A DNA stretch of 62,493 nucleotides from Acidovorax sp. MR-S7 (GCF_000400995.2 NZ_DF238909.1:1-62493); one strand, 5' to 3'; counted from the first letter of the stretch, positions 41,703 through 51,045 are shown. Notes: generated by a model not told the origin, from the sequence alone. Numbers and translations: made by a program.

Positions 41703-43310
41703 TTACATGCGGAACACGCCGAACTTCATGTCCGGGGTGGGCGCGTGGTGCGCGGCGGCCAGGCCCAGGGCGAGCACGCGGCGCGTGTCGGCCGGGTCGA
41801 TGATGCCGTCGTCCCACAGGCGCGCGGTGGCGTAGTAGGGATGGCCCTGATCTTCGTACTGGCGGCGGATGGGCGCCTTGAAGGCCTCTTCCTCCTCCAT
41901 GCTCCAGGTGCCGCCCTTGCCCTCGATGCCGTCGCGCTTGACGGTGGCCAGCACGCTCGCGGCCTGCTCGCCGCCCATCACGCTGATGCGCGCGTTGGGC
42001 CACATCCAGAGGAAGCGCGGGCTGTATGCACGGCCGCACATGCCATAGTTGCCCGCGCCGAAGCTGCCGCCGATGATGACGGTGAACTTGGGCACGTTGG
42101 CCGTGGCCACGGCCGTGACCATCTTGGCGCCGTGGCGCGCGATGCCCTCGTTCTCGTACTTGCGCCCGACCATGAAGCCGGTGATGTTCTGCAGGAACAC
42201 CAGCGGGATCTTGCGCTGGCAGCACAGCTCGATGAAGTGCGCGCCCTTTTGCGCGCTCTCGGAAAACAGGATGCCGTTGTTGGCCACGATGCCCACGGGC
42301 ATGCCCTCGATGCGCGCGAAGCCGCAGACCAGGGTGTTGCCGAAGCGGGCCTTGAATTCGTCGAATTCGCTGCCGTCCACGATGCGGGCGATGATCTCGC
42401 GCACGTCGAAGGGCTTGCGCGTGTCCACGGGAATCACGCCGTAGAGTTCTTCAGCTGCATATTTAGGAGCTGCCGGCGCTTGCCCGGCGGGCGCTGGAGC
42501 CTGATTTCTATTCAAATTCGCCACGGCCGCGCGCGCCAGCGCCAGGGCGTGCATGTCGTTCTGCGCCAGGTGGTCGGCCACGCCCGACAGGCGCGTGTGC
42601 ACGTCGCCGCCGCCCAGGTCCTCGCTGCTGACCACCTCGCCCGTGGCGGCCTTCACCAGCGGCGGGCCGCCCAGGAAGATGGTGCCCTGGTTCTTGACGA
42701 TGATGGTCTCGTCGCTCATCGCGGGCACGTAGGCGCCGCCCGCCGTGCACGATCCCATGACCACGGCGATCTGCGCGATGCCCTGGGCGCTCATGTTGGC
42801 CTGGTTGTAGAAGATGCGGCCGAAGTGGTCGCGGTCGGGGAAGACCTCGTCCTGGTTGGGCAGGTTGGCGCCGCCCGAATCGACGAGGTAGATGCAGGGC
42901 AGCCGATTCTGCTGCGCCACTTCCTGCGCGCGCAGGTGCTTCTTCACCGTCATGGGGTAGTAGGTGCCGCCCTTCACCGTGGCGTCGTTGCACACGATGA
43001 GGCAGTCCACGCCGTTCACGCGGCCGATGCCGGCGATCAGGCCCGCGCCGGGCGCGTCGTTGCCGTACATGTTCAGCGCGGCCAGCGGCGCCAGCTCCAG
43101 GAAAGGCGTGCCGGGGTCCAGCAGCATCTCCACGCGCTCGCGCGGCAGCAGCTTGCCGCGCGCCACGTGCTTGGCGCGCGCGGCCTCGCCGCCGCCCAGG
43201 GCCATGCGGCCGATATGGTCCTTCAGGTCTTGCACCACGGCGCGCATGGCGGCGGCATTGGCGGCGAAGTCCGCGGAGCGGGGGTTGAGCTGGGATTCCA
43301 GGATCGGCAT
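41703..43310 (-). CDS. mccB: Methylcrotonyl-CoA carboxylase beta subunit (carboxyltransferase)
   Basis: 535 aa carboxyltransferase. Motifs [84 protein letters not shown], and in the C-half [39 protein letters not shown] and [25 protein letters not shown], all typical of MccB/LiuB. Residues about 265-287 ([17 protein letters not shown] region) are an in-frame dispersed repeat in the linker between the two carboxyltransferase lobes. It is the first gene of the operon, divergent from an AraC gene. Confidence 0.93.
   Translation of the reverse strand: MPILESQLNPRSADFAANAAAMRAVVQDLKDHIGRMALGGGEAARAKHVARGKLLPRERVEMLLDPGTPFLELAPLAALNMYGNDAPGAGLIAGIGRVNGVDCLIVCNDATVKGGTYYPMTVKKHLRAQEVAQQNRLPCIYLVDSGGANLPNQDEVFPDRDHFGRIFYNQANMSAQGIAQIAVVMGSCTAGGAYVPAMSDETIIVKNQGTIFLGGPPLVKAATGEVVSSEDLGGGDVHTRLSGVADHLAQNDMHALALARAAVANLNRNQAPAPAGQAPAAPKYAAEELYGVIPVDTRKPFDVREIIARIVDGSEFDEFKARFGNTLVCGFARIEGMPVGIVANNGILFSESAQKGAHFIELCCQRKIPLVFLQNITGFMVGRKYENEGIARHGAKMVTAVATANVPKFTVIIGGSFGAGNYGMCGRAYSPRFLWMWPNARISVMGGEQAASVLATVKRDGIEGKGGTWSMEEEEAFKAPIRRQYEDQGHPYYATARLWDDGIIDPADTRRVLALGLAAAHHAPTPDMKFGVFRM
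42450..42517 (-). repeat. Dispersed palindromic repeat, copy 8 (inside mccB)
   Basis: On the minus strand CAGGCTCCAGCGCCCG, loop, GGCAAGCGCCGGCAGCTCC, then TAAATATGCAGCTG (read in another frame). It is in sense orientation and in frame in mccB. Confidence 0.7.
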
Positions 43311-43441
43311 GGGTGGGCTTCCGGCAAGGTACGAGTTCCACGATTGTGGTGCGATGCGCGGCGCGAGTCACCCGTGCTTCCCCGCCAGGCAGGTTGCAAA
43401 TCGCGCCACGCATTCACCCGATATGCGGCACACTCCGTGCC
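43311..43441. promoter_or_regulatory. Divergent promoter region, mccB operon/araC-type regulator
   Basis: 131 bp between the diverging starts of mccB and the AraC-family gene. It must hold both promoters. I see no strong dyad or consensus hexamers. Confidence 0.4.
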
Positions 43442-44485
43442 ATGCAGCCGCAACCCGCCCAGCCCCTCGTCGCCGCCACGCCCATCGCCTTCGTGCAGGC
43501 CATCATGCGTGCCTACGACCGCCACGGACTGCCACGCGAGGCCGCTCTCCTGGCGCTGGACAGGGCACGGATTGCGCCAGAGCAACTGGCCGACCCCGGC
43601 GCACGCATCACCGCCTGGCAGATGCAGCAGCTGTCCGAGCACGCCATGCGCGCGCTGGACGACGAGGCACTGGGCTGGTTCAGCCGCCGCCTGCCCTGGG
43701 GCAGCTACGGCATGCTCGCGCGCGCCAGCCTCAGCGCGCCCACGCTGCGGGTGGCGCTGGCGCGCTGGTGCCGGCACCACGGCCTGATCGCGCCCGACAT
43801 CGCCCTCGCGCTGCGCTGCGAGGGTGGCGTGGCCCACATCGAGATCACCGAGCTGGCCAGCCTGCCGGCCGGCATGCGCGAGTTCTGCCTCGTCTCGGTG
43901 CTGCGCAACATCCACGGGCTGGCCTGCTGGTACATCGACTCGCGCATCCCGCTGCTGGGCGCATGTTTTCCCTTCGCCGCGCCCGCGCACGCGCCGGCCT
44001 ATGCGGTGCTGTTCCCCGGTGGCACCACCTTCCAGGCCGCGCACGCGGCCCTGTCCTTCGACGCGCAGTACCTGCAGCTGCCGCTGAGGCGCGACGAGCG
44101 CGCGCTGCGCCAGATGCTGCAGAACGCCCTGCCGCTCACGGTGCTGCAGTACCGGCGCGACCGGCTGCTGGTGCAGCGCGTGCGCCAGTTGCTGCAGGAC
44201 GAGCCCGGCGCCATGCACAGCGCCGAGGCTCTGGGCGCGCGCATGCACATGTCGCCGCGCACGCTGCACCGCCAGCTCAAGGACGAAGGCGCCACGCTGC
44301 AGGCGCTCAAGGACGAGGTGCGCCGCCACCGCGCCACCGAGCTGCTGCTGCGCAGCCGCCGCCCCGTCAAGCAGGTGGCCGAGGCGGCGGGCTTCCAGAG
44401 CGAGAAGAGCTTCATCCGCGCCTTCCGCGGCTGGACGGGGCACTCGCCGGCGGAGTTCCGCCGCCAGGGCACGCCCACGGCCTGA
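43442..44485 (+). CDS. AraC-family transcriptional regulator
   Basis: 347 aa. An N-terminal ligand domain of the arabinose-binding/OruR type (ITAWQMQQLSEHAMRALDDEALGWF region, RRLPWGSYGML, ASLSAPTLRVAL) is followed by a C-terminal double HTH (about 255-345): MHMSPRTLHRQLKDEGATLQ and VKQVAEAAGFQSEKSFIRAFRGWTGHSPAEFRR. It is divergent from the leucine-catabolic operon and its most likely regulator; it may also influence the GST/GMC genes 66 bp downstream on the same strand. Confidence 0.9.
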   Translation: MQPQPAQPLVAATPIAFVQAIMRAYDRHGLPREAALLALDRARIAPEQLADPGARITAWQMQQLSEHAMRALDDEALGWFSRRLPWGSYGMLARASLSAPTLRVALARWCRHHGLIAPDIALALRCEGGVAHIEITELASLPAGMREFCLVSVLRNIHGLACWYIDSRIPLLGACFPFAAPAHAPAYAVLFPGGTTFQAAHAALSFDAQYLQLPLRRDERALRQMLQNALPLTVLQYRRDRLLVQRVRQLLQDEPGAMHSAEALGARMHMSPRTLHRQLKDEGATLQALKDEVRRHRATELLLRSRRPVKQVAEAAGFQSEKSFIRAFRGWTGHSPAEFRRQGTPTA

Positions 44486-44551
44486 TCCGCGACCTGCGTG
44501 GCGCGCGGCGCACCCCCGCCCGGTTGACAGCCGCCCGCCCCGGCGGCCACG

Positions 44552-45229
44552 ATGCACGCCACCATGATCGTTCTACACCACTGCGTCAGCGCCCGTTCGT
44601 TCCGCCCCCTGTGGATGCTGGAGGAGGCGGGCGTGCCCTACCGCCTGCGCATGCTGCCCTTTCCGCCGCGCGTGCAGGCCCGCCAGTTCCTGGAAGACAA
44701 CCCGCTGGGCACCGTGCCGCTGCTGGAGGACGGCGCTGCGCGCATGACCGAGTCGGCCGCCATGTGCCAGTACCTCGCGGCGCGCCATGGCGAAGGGCGC
44801 CTCGACGTGGCCGTGGACGACCCGGCCTATGGCGCCTACCTGAACTGGCTGCACATGAGCGACGCCACGCTCACCTTCCCGCAGACACTGGTGCTGCGCT
44901 ATACCCACTTCGAGCCCCCGGAGCGCCGCCAGCCCCAGGTGGCGCAGGACTATGCACGCTGGTTCCTCGCGCGCCTGCGCGCCGTGGACGCCGCCCTGCA
45001 GCAGGGCGAATTCCTCTGCGCCGGCCGCTTCACCGCCGCCGACGTGGCCGTGGCCTACGCGCTGCACCTGGCGCAGCACCTGGGCCTGGACGCGCAGTTC
45101 ACGCCCGCCGTCGCCGGCTACTGGCAGCGGCTGCAGGCGCGCCCCGCGTTCCAGCGCGCGCTGCAGGCACAGCACCGCGCCGCGCTGGAGCAAGGCGTGG
45201 ACCCCACCCCTTCGCCCGACCTGAGATGA
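44552..45229 (+). CDS. Glutathione S-transferase family protein
   Basis: 225 aa. N-terminal thioredoxin-like domain with HHCVSARSFRPLWMLEEAGVPY and the glutathione-contact segment NPLGTVPLLEDGAARMTESAAMCQYLA, then an all-helical C-domain with FTAADVAVAYAL. It is a cytosolic GST, perhaps a GstA/YfcG-type or isomerase. ATG 44564 is an alternative start four codons on. The stop overlaps the next gene (ATGA), so it is coupled to a GMC oxidoreductase; a role in handling its reactive aldehyde product is conceivable. Confidence 0.88.
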   Translation: MHATMIVLHHCVSARSFRPLWMLEEAGVPYRLRMLPFPPRVQARQFLEDNPLGTVPLLEDGAARMTESAAMCQYLAARHGEGRLDVAVDDPAYGAYLNWLHMSDATLTFPQTLVLRYTHFEPPERRQPQVAQDYARWFLARLRAVDAALQQGEFLCAGRFTAADVAVAYALHLAQHLGLDAQFTPAVAGYWQRLQARPAFQRALQAQHRAALEQGVDPTPSPDLR

Positions 45230-46836
45230 CCACCGACACCTTCGACTACGTCATCGTGGGCGCCGGCATGGCCGGCTGCCTGCTGGCCCACCGCCTGAGC
45301 GAGGACGGTCGCCACACCGTGTGCCTGCTCGAATCGGGGCCGCCCGACAGCCACCCCTTCATCCACATCCCGGCCGGCTTCATCAAGGTGGGCTACGACC
45401 CGCGCTACACGTGGCCCTTCGAGACCGCGCCCAGCGAGGGCACGGCGGGCCGGCGCGTGACCACGCGGCTGGGGCGCACGCTGGGCGGCTCCAGCGCCAT
45501 CAACGGCTTCAACTACGCGCGCGGCACCGCGCGCGACTACGACGGCTGGGCGGCCCAGGGCAACCCGGGCTGGAGCTATGACGAGGTGCTGCCTTACTTC
45601 CAGCGCACCGAGCGGCGCATCGGTGGCAGCGACGAACCTCACCGCGGGCGCGACGGCCTGCTGCCCATCACCGACTGCGACTGGCGCCACCCGCTGTGCG
45701 ACGGCTTCATCGCCAGCGCGCACGCGCTGGGCATCGGCCCAGCCGGCGACTACAACCTGGGAGTGCAGGCGGGCGCGGGCTACTACCAGCGCTGGATCCA
45801 CAAGGGCCGCCGCGTGAGCGCGGCCACGGCCTTCCTCAAGCCCGCGCGCGGGCGCGCCAGCCTGGACGTGCGTACCGGCGCGCATGCCGCGTCCATCGTG
45901 TTCGAGAGCCGCCGCGCCGTGGGCGTCGAAGTGCTGATGCAGCCGGGCAACGCGCGCCGCACGGTGCGCGCGCGGCGCGCGGTGATCCTGTGCGCGGGCG
46001 CCATCAACAGCCCCAAGCTGCTCCAGCTCTCGGGCGTGGGGCCGCTCGGCTGGCTGCAGGCGCTGGGCATTCAGCCAGTGCATGCACTGGAGGGCGTGGG
46101 CCAGCGGCTGCAGGACCATTTCATGGTGCGCTCCGTGGTGCGCGTGCAGGGCGTCACCACCATCAACAGCACGGCGCGCGGCTGGCGCCTGGGGCTGGAG
46201 ATCGCCAAGTGGGCGCTGGGCCGGCCCAGCGTGCTGGCCATCAGCCCGTCGGTGGCCTATGCGTTCGCCGCCTCGCGGCCGGGGCTGGACGCGGCGGATC
46301 TGCAGTTCCACTTCTCGCCGGGCAGCTATGCCTCGGGCATCGCGGGCAGGCTCGACGGCTTTCCGGGCATGACGCTGGGCTTCTACCAGATGCGGCCCGC
46401 GAGCTGTGGCCACGTGCGCGCGCTGTCGGCCGACCCGTTCGCGTCGCCCGAGATCCAGCCCGCCTACCTGGCGCGCGAGGAAGACCGCCGCGTGGTGATC
46501 GACGGCCTGCGGCTCACGCGCCGCATCCTGCACGCGCCCCCGCTGCAGCCCTACGTGCTGCGCGACGAGGCACCGCCCGCCGAGGCGGTGAGCGACGAAG
46601 ACCTCCTGGACTACGCGCGCCAGCGCGGCGGCACCGCCTGGCACTTCATGGGCACCTGCCGCATGGGGCCGGCGCACGACGCATCGGCGGTGGTGGATGC
46701 GCAGCTGCGCGTGCACGGCCTGGAGGGCCTGCGCGTGGCCGACGCCTCGGTGATGCCGGCCATGCCCTCTGGCAACACCGGCGCTCCGACCATGATGATC
46801 GCGGAGAAGGCAGCGGACCTGCTGCTGCGGGCCTAG
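45226..46836 (+). CDS. GMC-family FAD oxidoreductase (1 of 2)
   Basis: 536 aa alcohol/choline dehydrogenase-like flavoenzyme. FAD motif DYVIVGAGMAGCLLAHRLSE with LLESG, GMC signature 1 GRTLGGSSAINGFNYARG (near residues 84-101), signature 2 CAGAINSPKLLQLSGVG, catalytic His in WHFMGTCRMG and Asn in SGNTGAP. It would oxidise a primary alcohol, passing electrons to a quinone or cytochrome. It is a clear paralogue of the gene at 51.8 kb. It is coupled to the GST, and the MocR-type dyad lies directly behind it. Confidence 0.92.
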   Translation: MTTDTFDYVIVGAGMAGCLLAHRLSEDGRHTVCLLESGPPDSHPFIHIPAGFIKVGYDPRYTWPFETAPSEGTAGRRVTTRLGRTLGGSSAINGFNYARGTARDYDGWAAQGNPGWSYDEVLPYFQRTERRIGGSDEPHRGRDGLLPITDCDWRHPLCDGFIASAHALGIGPAGDYNLGVQAGAGYYQRWIHKGRRVSAATAFLKPARGRASLDVRTGAHAASIVFESRRAVGVEVLMQPGNARRTVRARRAVILCAGAINSPKLLQLSGVGPLGWLQALGIQPVHALEGVGQRLQDHFMVRSVVRVQGVTTINSTARGWRLGLEIAKWALGRPSVLAISPSVAYAFAASRPGLDAADLQFHFSPGSYASGIAGRLDGFPGMTLGFYQMRPASCGHVRALSADPFASPEIQPAYLAREEDRRVVIDGLRLTRRILHAPPLQPYVLRDEAPPAEAVSDEDLLDYARQRGGTAWHFMGTCRMGPAHDASAVVDAQLRVHGLEGLRVADASVMPAMPSGNTGAPTMMIAEKAADLLLRA

Positions 46837-46864
46837 CCGGGGAAGGCACAACTGTCAGCGCGAA

Positions 46865-46888
46865 CTGTACCTATCCCAATAGGTACAG
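46865..46888. promoter_or_regulatory. Perfect dyad, candidate MocR operator upstream of liv-type operon
   Basis: CTGTACCTAT (46865-46874), spacer CCCA, ATAGGTACAG (46879-46888): a perfect 10-bp inverted repeat. A further half-site GGTACAG is at 46945-46951. The same half-site CTGTACCT occurs at 56447-56454 between mocR and the HMG-CoA reductase gene. Binding by the MocR protein is inferred from this sharing, not shown. Confidence 0.65.
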
Positions 46889-47003
46889 CGGGCTTACAGT
46901 AGACATTCGCATGCTGTCCCGCTCCACGGGCGCGGCCAGCGGCGGGTACAGATGGATCGCGAGATCCGCACCGCCAGCAATGGCGTCAAACAGGAGACAA
47001 GCC

Positions 47004-48200
47004 ATGACAGGAATCCGCCAGATCGCCCAAGCGGCCGCCGCCGCACTCACGGTGGCATACGCCTTCGCCGCCCACGCGCAGGACATCAAGATCGGCTACA
47101 CGGCCGACCAATCCGGCAGCGGCGTGGCCGAGCTGGGCATCGCCGGCCGCTGGGGCTTCGAGGCCGCCATCGAGGACGTCAACAAGGCCGGCGGCATCCT
47201 GGGCAAGAAGGTGGTCGGCGTGATCCGCGACGACCAGGGCACACCGCCGAAGGCCATCCAGACGGTGCAGGACCTGCTCGACAGCGAGAAGGTGCAGGCG
47301 CTGGTCGGCCCCGCCAACTCGGGCAACGCGCTGGCCTGGCTGCACATTCCGCAGCAGAAGAAGATTCCCGTGGTGGTGCCCATCGGCACGGCCACCGAGA
47401 TCACCACGCGCTACGCCAAGGAGCCGCAGAACTACCTGTTCCGCGTGTCGATGGTGGATCGTGAGCAGGTGTCGCTGCTGGCCGCGTATGCGGTCAAGGC
47501 GTCCAAGGACAAGAAGATCGCCGTGCTGGCCGACTCCACCGGCTACGGCCAGGGCGGCATCAAGGACGCGACCGAGGTGCTGGCGCTGCACGGCGTGAAG
47601 CCCGTGGCCGTCGAGAAGTACGGCCCCAAGGACACGGACATGACCTCGCAGCTCAACAAGATCAAGGCCGCGGGGGCCGACACCGTCATCATCTACGGCA
47701 TCGCCGACGGCGCCGCGCAGGTGGTGCGCAGCATGGAGAAGATCAACTACATGCCCGTCACGCTGGGCACCTGGGGCAACCTGAGCTCGCTGTTCCCGAA
47801 GATGACCGGCCCCAAGCTGTCCGAGCACCTGATCCTGGCCGCGTCCACCACCGAGGACACCTCCGCCAAGACCAAGGCCCTGGGCGAGCGCGTGCGCAAG
47901 AACTTCCCCGCGCTGACCTGCTTCCCCTGCGCCGCGCAGGCCTACGACTCGGTGATGCTGCTGGCCGCCGCGATGAAGCAGGCGAACACCACCGACGGCG
48001 AGAAGGTCGCCGCCGCGCTGGAGAACGTCAGCGGCGTACAGGGCGTCATCAAGACCTACGACAAGCCCTTCAGCAAGACCATGCACGAGGGCCTGCACGT
48101 GGGCGACTTCTACCTCGCGCGCTGGAAGAACGGCACCGAGGTGCAGCGCTTCCAGGACGACGTGTACAAGTCCCTCACGCCTGCCGATCTCAAGCAGTGA
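47004..48200 (+). CDS. LivJ-type ABC transporter substrate-binding protein
   Basis: Periplasmic receptor of 398 aa, first gene of a complete liv-type transporter operon. Signal peptide MTGIRQIAQAAAAALTVAYA ends near AHA (residue 25), then QDIKIGYTADQSGSGVAELG. AGGAGAC precedes the ATG. A Cys pair (TCFPC) near 312-316 could form a disulfide. The operon encodes the permease, fused permease-ATPase and second ATPase. The substrate is not necessarily an amino acid; context with GMC oxidoreductases, a CoA ligase and HMG-CoA reductase points to a branched hydroxy acid. Confidence 0.92.
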   Translation: MTGIRQIAQAAAAALTVAYAFAAHAQDIKIGYTADQSGSGVAELGIAGRWGFEAAIEDVNKAGGILGKKVVGVIRDDQGTPPKAIQTVQDLLDSEKVQALVGPANSGNALAWLHIPQQKKIPVVVPIGTATEITTRYAKEPQNYLFRVSMVDREQVSLLAAYAVKASKDKKIAVLADSTGYGQGGIKDATEVLALHGVKPVAVEKYGPKDTDMTSQLNKIKAAGADTVIIYGIADGAAQVVRSMEKINYMPVTLGTWGNLSSLFPKMTGPKLSEHLILAASTTEDTSAKTKALGERVRKNFPALTCFPCAAQAYDSVMLLAAAMKQANTTDGEKVAAALENVSGVQGVIKTYDKPFSKTMHEGLHVGDFYLARWKNGTEVQRFQDDVYKSLTPADLKQ

Positions 48201-48205
48201 GCTGA

Positions 48206-48303
48206 AAAACAGGAGCTGCTTGCGCTTGCTACAAGCCGGTTTCAGATGGATTTCATACTGAAACCGTTGTATGACAAGCGCCAGCAGCTCACTTTTTTGA
48301 TAT
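48206..48303 (+). repeat. Dispersed repeat, copy 9: long composite hairpin with T-run between livJ and livH
   Basis: GAGCTGCTTGCGCTTG (48213-48228) pairs with CAAGCGCCAGCAGCTC (48275-48290, one mismatch), and inside it CGGTTTCAG (48237-48245) with CTGAAACCG (48258-48266). TTTTTT follows at 48293-48298. The structure combines two repeat halves in inverted orientation and resembles a partial terminator between the receptor and permease genes. Confidence 0.75.
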
Positions 48304-48328
48304 CTCCAGCGTCAGCGGAAGGCAGCGC

Positions 48329-49249
48329 ATGGCCGAATCGATACTCCAGGCGATCTTCAGCGGCCTGGCCCTGGGCAGCATCTACGCGCTCGTGGCCGTG
48401 GGCTTCAACATCACCTTCAACACCACCAAGACGCTGAACTTCGGCCAGGGCGAGTTCCTGGTGGCCGGGGCCTTCGTCGCCGTCTCGGTGCTGCTGCTGC
48501 TCGCCGGCAAGCAGATGACCGATGCGCTGCTGCCCGAAGAAGTGACGATGACGCGCTACCTGCTGAGCCTCGCCGGCTCCATGGCGGTGCTGGCGCTGCT
48601 GGGCGTGCTGCTCTACTACGCGGCCGTGCGGCCCTTCGTGGGCCAGGGCGGCATGGCCTGGGTGATGAGCACCATCGGCTTCGGCATCATCATCCAGAAC
48701 ACGGCGCTCGCCATCTGGGGGCCGTCGCCGCTGGTCATGCCCTCGCCGCTGGGCAGCGACGTGATCCGCATTGGCGGCGCGGGCGTGCTGCCGCAGGAGG
48801 TGCTGGTGCTCGTGGCCAGCGTGGCCGTGCTGCTCACGCTGGACTGGGTGATGCGCCGCACGAAGATCGGCAAGGCCGTGCGCGCGGTGGCGCAGAACGG
48901 CGCCGCCGCCACGCTGATGGGCATCAACGTCAGTGCCATCGTGGTGCTGGCCTTCGTCATCAGCTCCAGCCTGGCGGGCCTGGCCGGGCTGCTGATCGCG
49001 CCCATCACCACCGCGTCCGTCTTCATGGGCATGACGCTGGCGCTGAAAGCCTTCTCGTCGGCCATCCTGGGCGGGCTCACCAGCCCGCGCGGCTGCATGC
49101 TGGGGGGCTTCATCCTCGGCGTGATCGAGGCGCTGGTGGGCCTGTGGCACGCGGAGCTGCGCGAGATCAGCATCTTCGTGCTCATCATCGTCGTGCTCGT
49201 GGTGCGCCCGCAGGGGCTGCTGGGCCAGCGCATCGTGGAGAAGGTGTGA
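48329..49249 (+). CDS. livH: Branched-chain-type ABC transporter permease LivH
   Basis: 306 aa inner-membrane permease with about eight hydrophobic segments. Family motifs are GLALGSIYALVAVGFNITFNTTKTLNFGQGEFLVAGAF and the cytoplasmic coupling loop RRTKIGKAVRAVAQNGAAATLMGINV. GGAAGG lies upstream of the ATG. Its TGA overlaps the ATG of the next gene (ATGA-type TGATG), so it is translationally coupled to the fused permease-ATPase. Confidence 0.93.
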   Translation: MAESILQAIFSGLALGSIYALVAVGFNITFNTTKTLNFGQGEFLVAGAFVAVSVLLLLAGKQMTDALLPEEVTMTRYLLSLAGSMAVLALLGVLLYYAAVRPFVGQGGMAWVMSTIGFGIIIQNTALAIWGPSPLVMPSPLGSDVIRIGGAGVLPQEVLVLVASVAVLLTLDWVMRRTKIGKAVRAVAQNGAAATLMGINVSAIVVLAFVISSSLAGLAGLLIAPITTASVFMGMTLALKAFSSAILGGLTSPRGCMLGGFILGVIEALVGLWHAELREISIFVLIIVVLVVRPQGLLGQRIVEKV

Positions 49250-51045
49250 TGGGCAGCGAAAGCAAACACACCCTCTGGCTCGCCATCGTCGCCGCGCTGG
49301 CGGCGGCCGTGCCGCTGTTCACCGACAACGACTTCTACCTGCGCGTGCTGTTCCTCATCGGCGTCAACTACATCGCCGCCGCGGGCATGAACGTGCTGGT
49401 GGGCTACACCGGGCAGAAGTCGCTGGGCCACGCCGGCCTGTTCGCCGTGGGCGCCTACACCGTGGCGCTGCTCACCGCGCGCTGGGGCTGGAACCCGTGG
49501 CCGGCATTCGCCGCGGCGGGCGTGATGGCCGGCATCTTCGGCATCGTCATCGCGCTGCCCGCGCTGCGCGTGAAGGGCCCGGCGCTGGCGATGGTGACCA
49601 TCGGCTTCGGCATCGTGGTGGAGAAGATCGTCTCCGAATGGCAGGACGTGTTCGCGGGCCAGCAGGGCATCTACGGCGTGCTGCCGCTGTCACTGGGCGG
49701 CACCATGTTCAGCTCCAAACATTGGGTGTGGTTCGTGCTGCTGCTGGGCGTGGCGCTGCACGTGATGCTGCGCCTGCTGCTGCGCGGGCGGTTCGGGCGC
49801 GCCTTCATGGCCGTGAACACCGCCGAGGTGGCGGCCGAGAGCGTGGGCATCAGCGTCTACCGCTTCAAGGTGCTGGCCTTCGTGATCAGCGCCGTCACCT
49901 GCGGGCTGGCGGGCGCGCTGATCGCGCAGCAGAACCAGTACATCAACTCCGACTTCATCACCTTCAACCTGTCGGTCTTCATCCTGCTGATGGTGCTGTT
50001 CGGCGGGCATTCGGTCTACGGGCCGCTGCTGGGCGCGGTGGTGCTCACGCTGCTGGACGCGTTCCTCTCGCGCTGGCCCGGCGTGCAGCATTTCACCTAC
50101 GGCGCGCTGTTGCTGTTCGCGCTCTACGCCATGCCCGACGGGCTGGCCGGCTTCGTGAAGAAGATGGCGCGCCAATGGGCGCCGGGCCTGCTGCCGCCCG
50201 AGCCGCTGCCGCAGCAGCTCGCGCCCTGGCGTCCGCGCGGCGAGGCCGCCGCCGAAGAGATGCTGCTCGAAGCCCAGGGCCTCTACAAAGCCTACGGCGG
50301 CGTGGTGCCCACGAACAACGTGGACGTGCGCATCCGCGCGGGGCACGTGCACTCGCTGATAGGGCCCAACGGCGCGGGCAAGACCACGCTGCTCAACATC
50401 CTCTCGGGCATCGTGCCGCCCGACAAGGGCAGCATCCGCTTCAACGGCCGCGACGTGACCGGCCTGCCGCCCTACAGCATCGCCCGCGCGGGCCTGGGGC
50501 GCACCTTCCAGAACCTCAAGCTGTTCGCGGGCATGTCGGTGCTGGACAACGTCAAGCTCGGCCTGCACGCGCACATCCCCACGGGCTTCTTCGGCAGCCT
50601 GCTGGGGCGCGGCGGCGCGGCCGAGCGCGCCGCGCGCGACGAGGCGCTGCAAATCCTGGACGCCCTGGGCCTCAAGGACAAGGCGCAGGAGATCGCGGGC
50701 AGCCTGCCCTACGGCGTGCAGCGCCGGCTGGAGCTGGCGCGGGCGCTGGCCACGCACCCGCGCCTGCTGCTGCTCGACGAACCCGCCGCCGGCCTGAACC
50801 CGCAGGAGACGCAGGAGCTGGCGCAGGTGATCCTGCGCATCCGCGACCTGGGCATCACCGTGCTGCTCATCGAGCACCACATGGATCTGGTGATGGCCGT
50901 CTCCGACCACGTGATCGTGCTCGACTACGGCCAGAAGATCGCCGAGGGCGCGCCCGCCCAGGTGCAGAACGACCCGCGCGTGATCGCGGCCTACCTGGGC
51001 ACCGACGATGGCGAAGCCGACGAGGAGGACACCGATGTCCGATGA
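49249..51045 (+). CDS. Fused LivM permease - LivG ATPase
   Basis: 598 aa two-domain ABC protein. Residues about 1-310 form a LivM-type permease (NYIAAAGMNVLVGYTGQKSLGHAGLFAVGAY, ALRVKGPALAMVTIGFG, NTAEVAAESVGISVYRFKVLAF). Residues about 340-590 form a LivG-type ATPase: Walker A GPNGAGKT (near 372-379), GRTFQNLKLF, signature LPYGVQRRLELARAL, Walker B LLLLDEPAAG, H-loop LIEHHMDL. Separate livM and livG genes are the norm; fusion is known in some beta-proteobacteria. The ATPase joins the livF product to form the nucleotide-binding pair. The C-terminal tail is acidic (DDGEADEEDT). Confidence 0.93.
   Translation: MGSESKHTLWLAIVAALAAAVPLFTDNDFYLRVLFLIGVNYIAAAGMNVLVGYTGQKSLGHAGLFAVGAYTVALLTARWGWNPWPAFAAAGVMAGIFGIVIALPALRVKGPALAMVTIGFGIVVEKIVSEWQDVFAGQQGIYGVLPLSLGGTMFSSKHWVWFVLLLGVALHVMLRLLLRGRFGRAFMAVNTAEVAAESVGISVYRFKVLAFVISAVTCGLAGALIAQQNQYINSDFITFNLSVFILLMVLFGGHSVYGPLLGAVVLTLLDAFLSRWPGVQHFTYGALLLFALYAMPDGLAGFVKKMARQWAPGLLPPEPLPQQLAPWRPRGEAAAEEMLLEAQGLYKAYGGVVPTNNVDVRIRAGHVHSLIGPNGAGKTTLLNILSGIVPPDKGSIRFNGRDVTGLPPYSIARAGLGRTFQNLKLFAGMSVLDNVKLGLHAHIPTGFFGSLLGRGGAAERAARDEALQILDALGLKDKAQEIAGSLPYGVQRRLELARALATHPRLLLLDEPAAGLNPQETQELAQVILRIRDLGITVLLIEHHMDLVMAVSDHVIVLDYGQKIAEGAPAQVQNDPRVIAAYLGTDDGEADEEDTDVR

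Noticed and set aside
45226-46836. Choline dehydrogenase betA assignment for the GMC genes
   Set aside because: No betaine aldehyde dehydrogenase or BetI-like gene is present; GMC family members are too similar to assign substrate by sequence alone.
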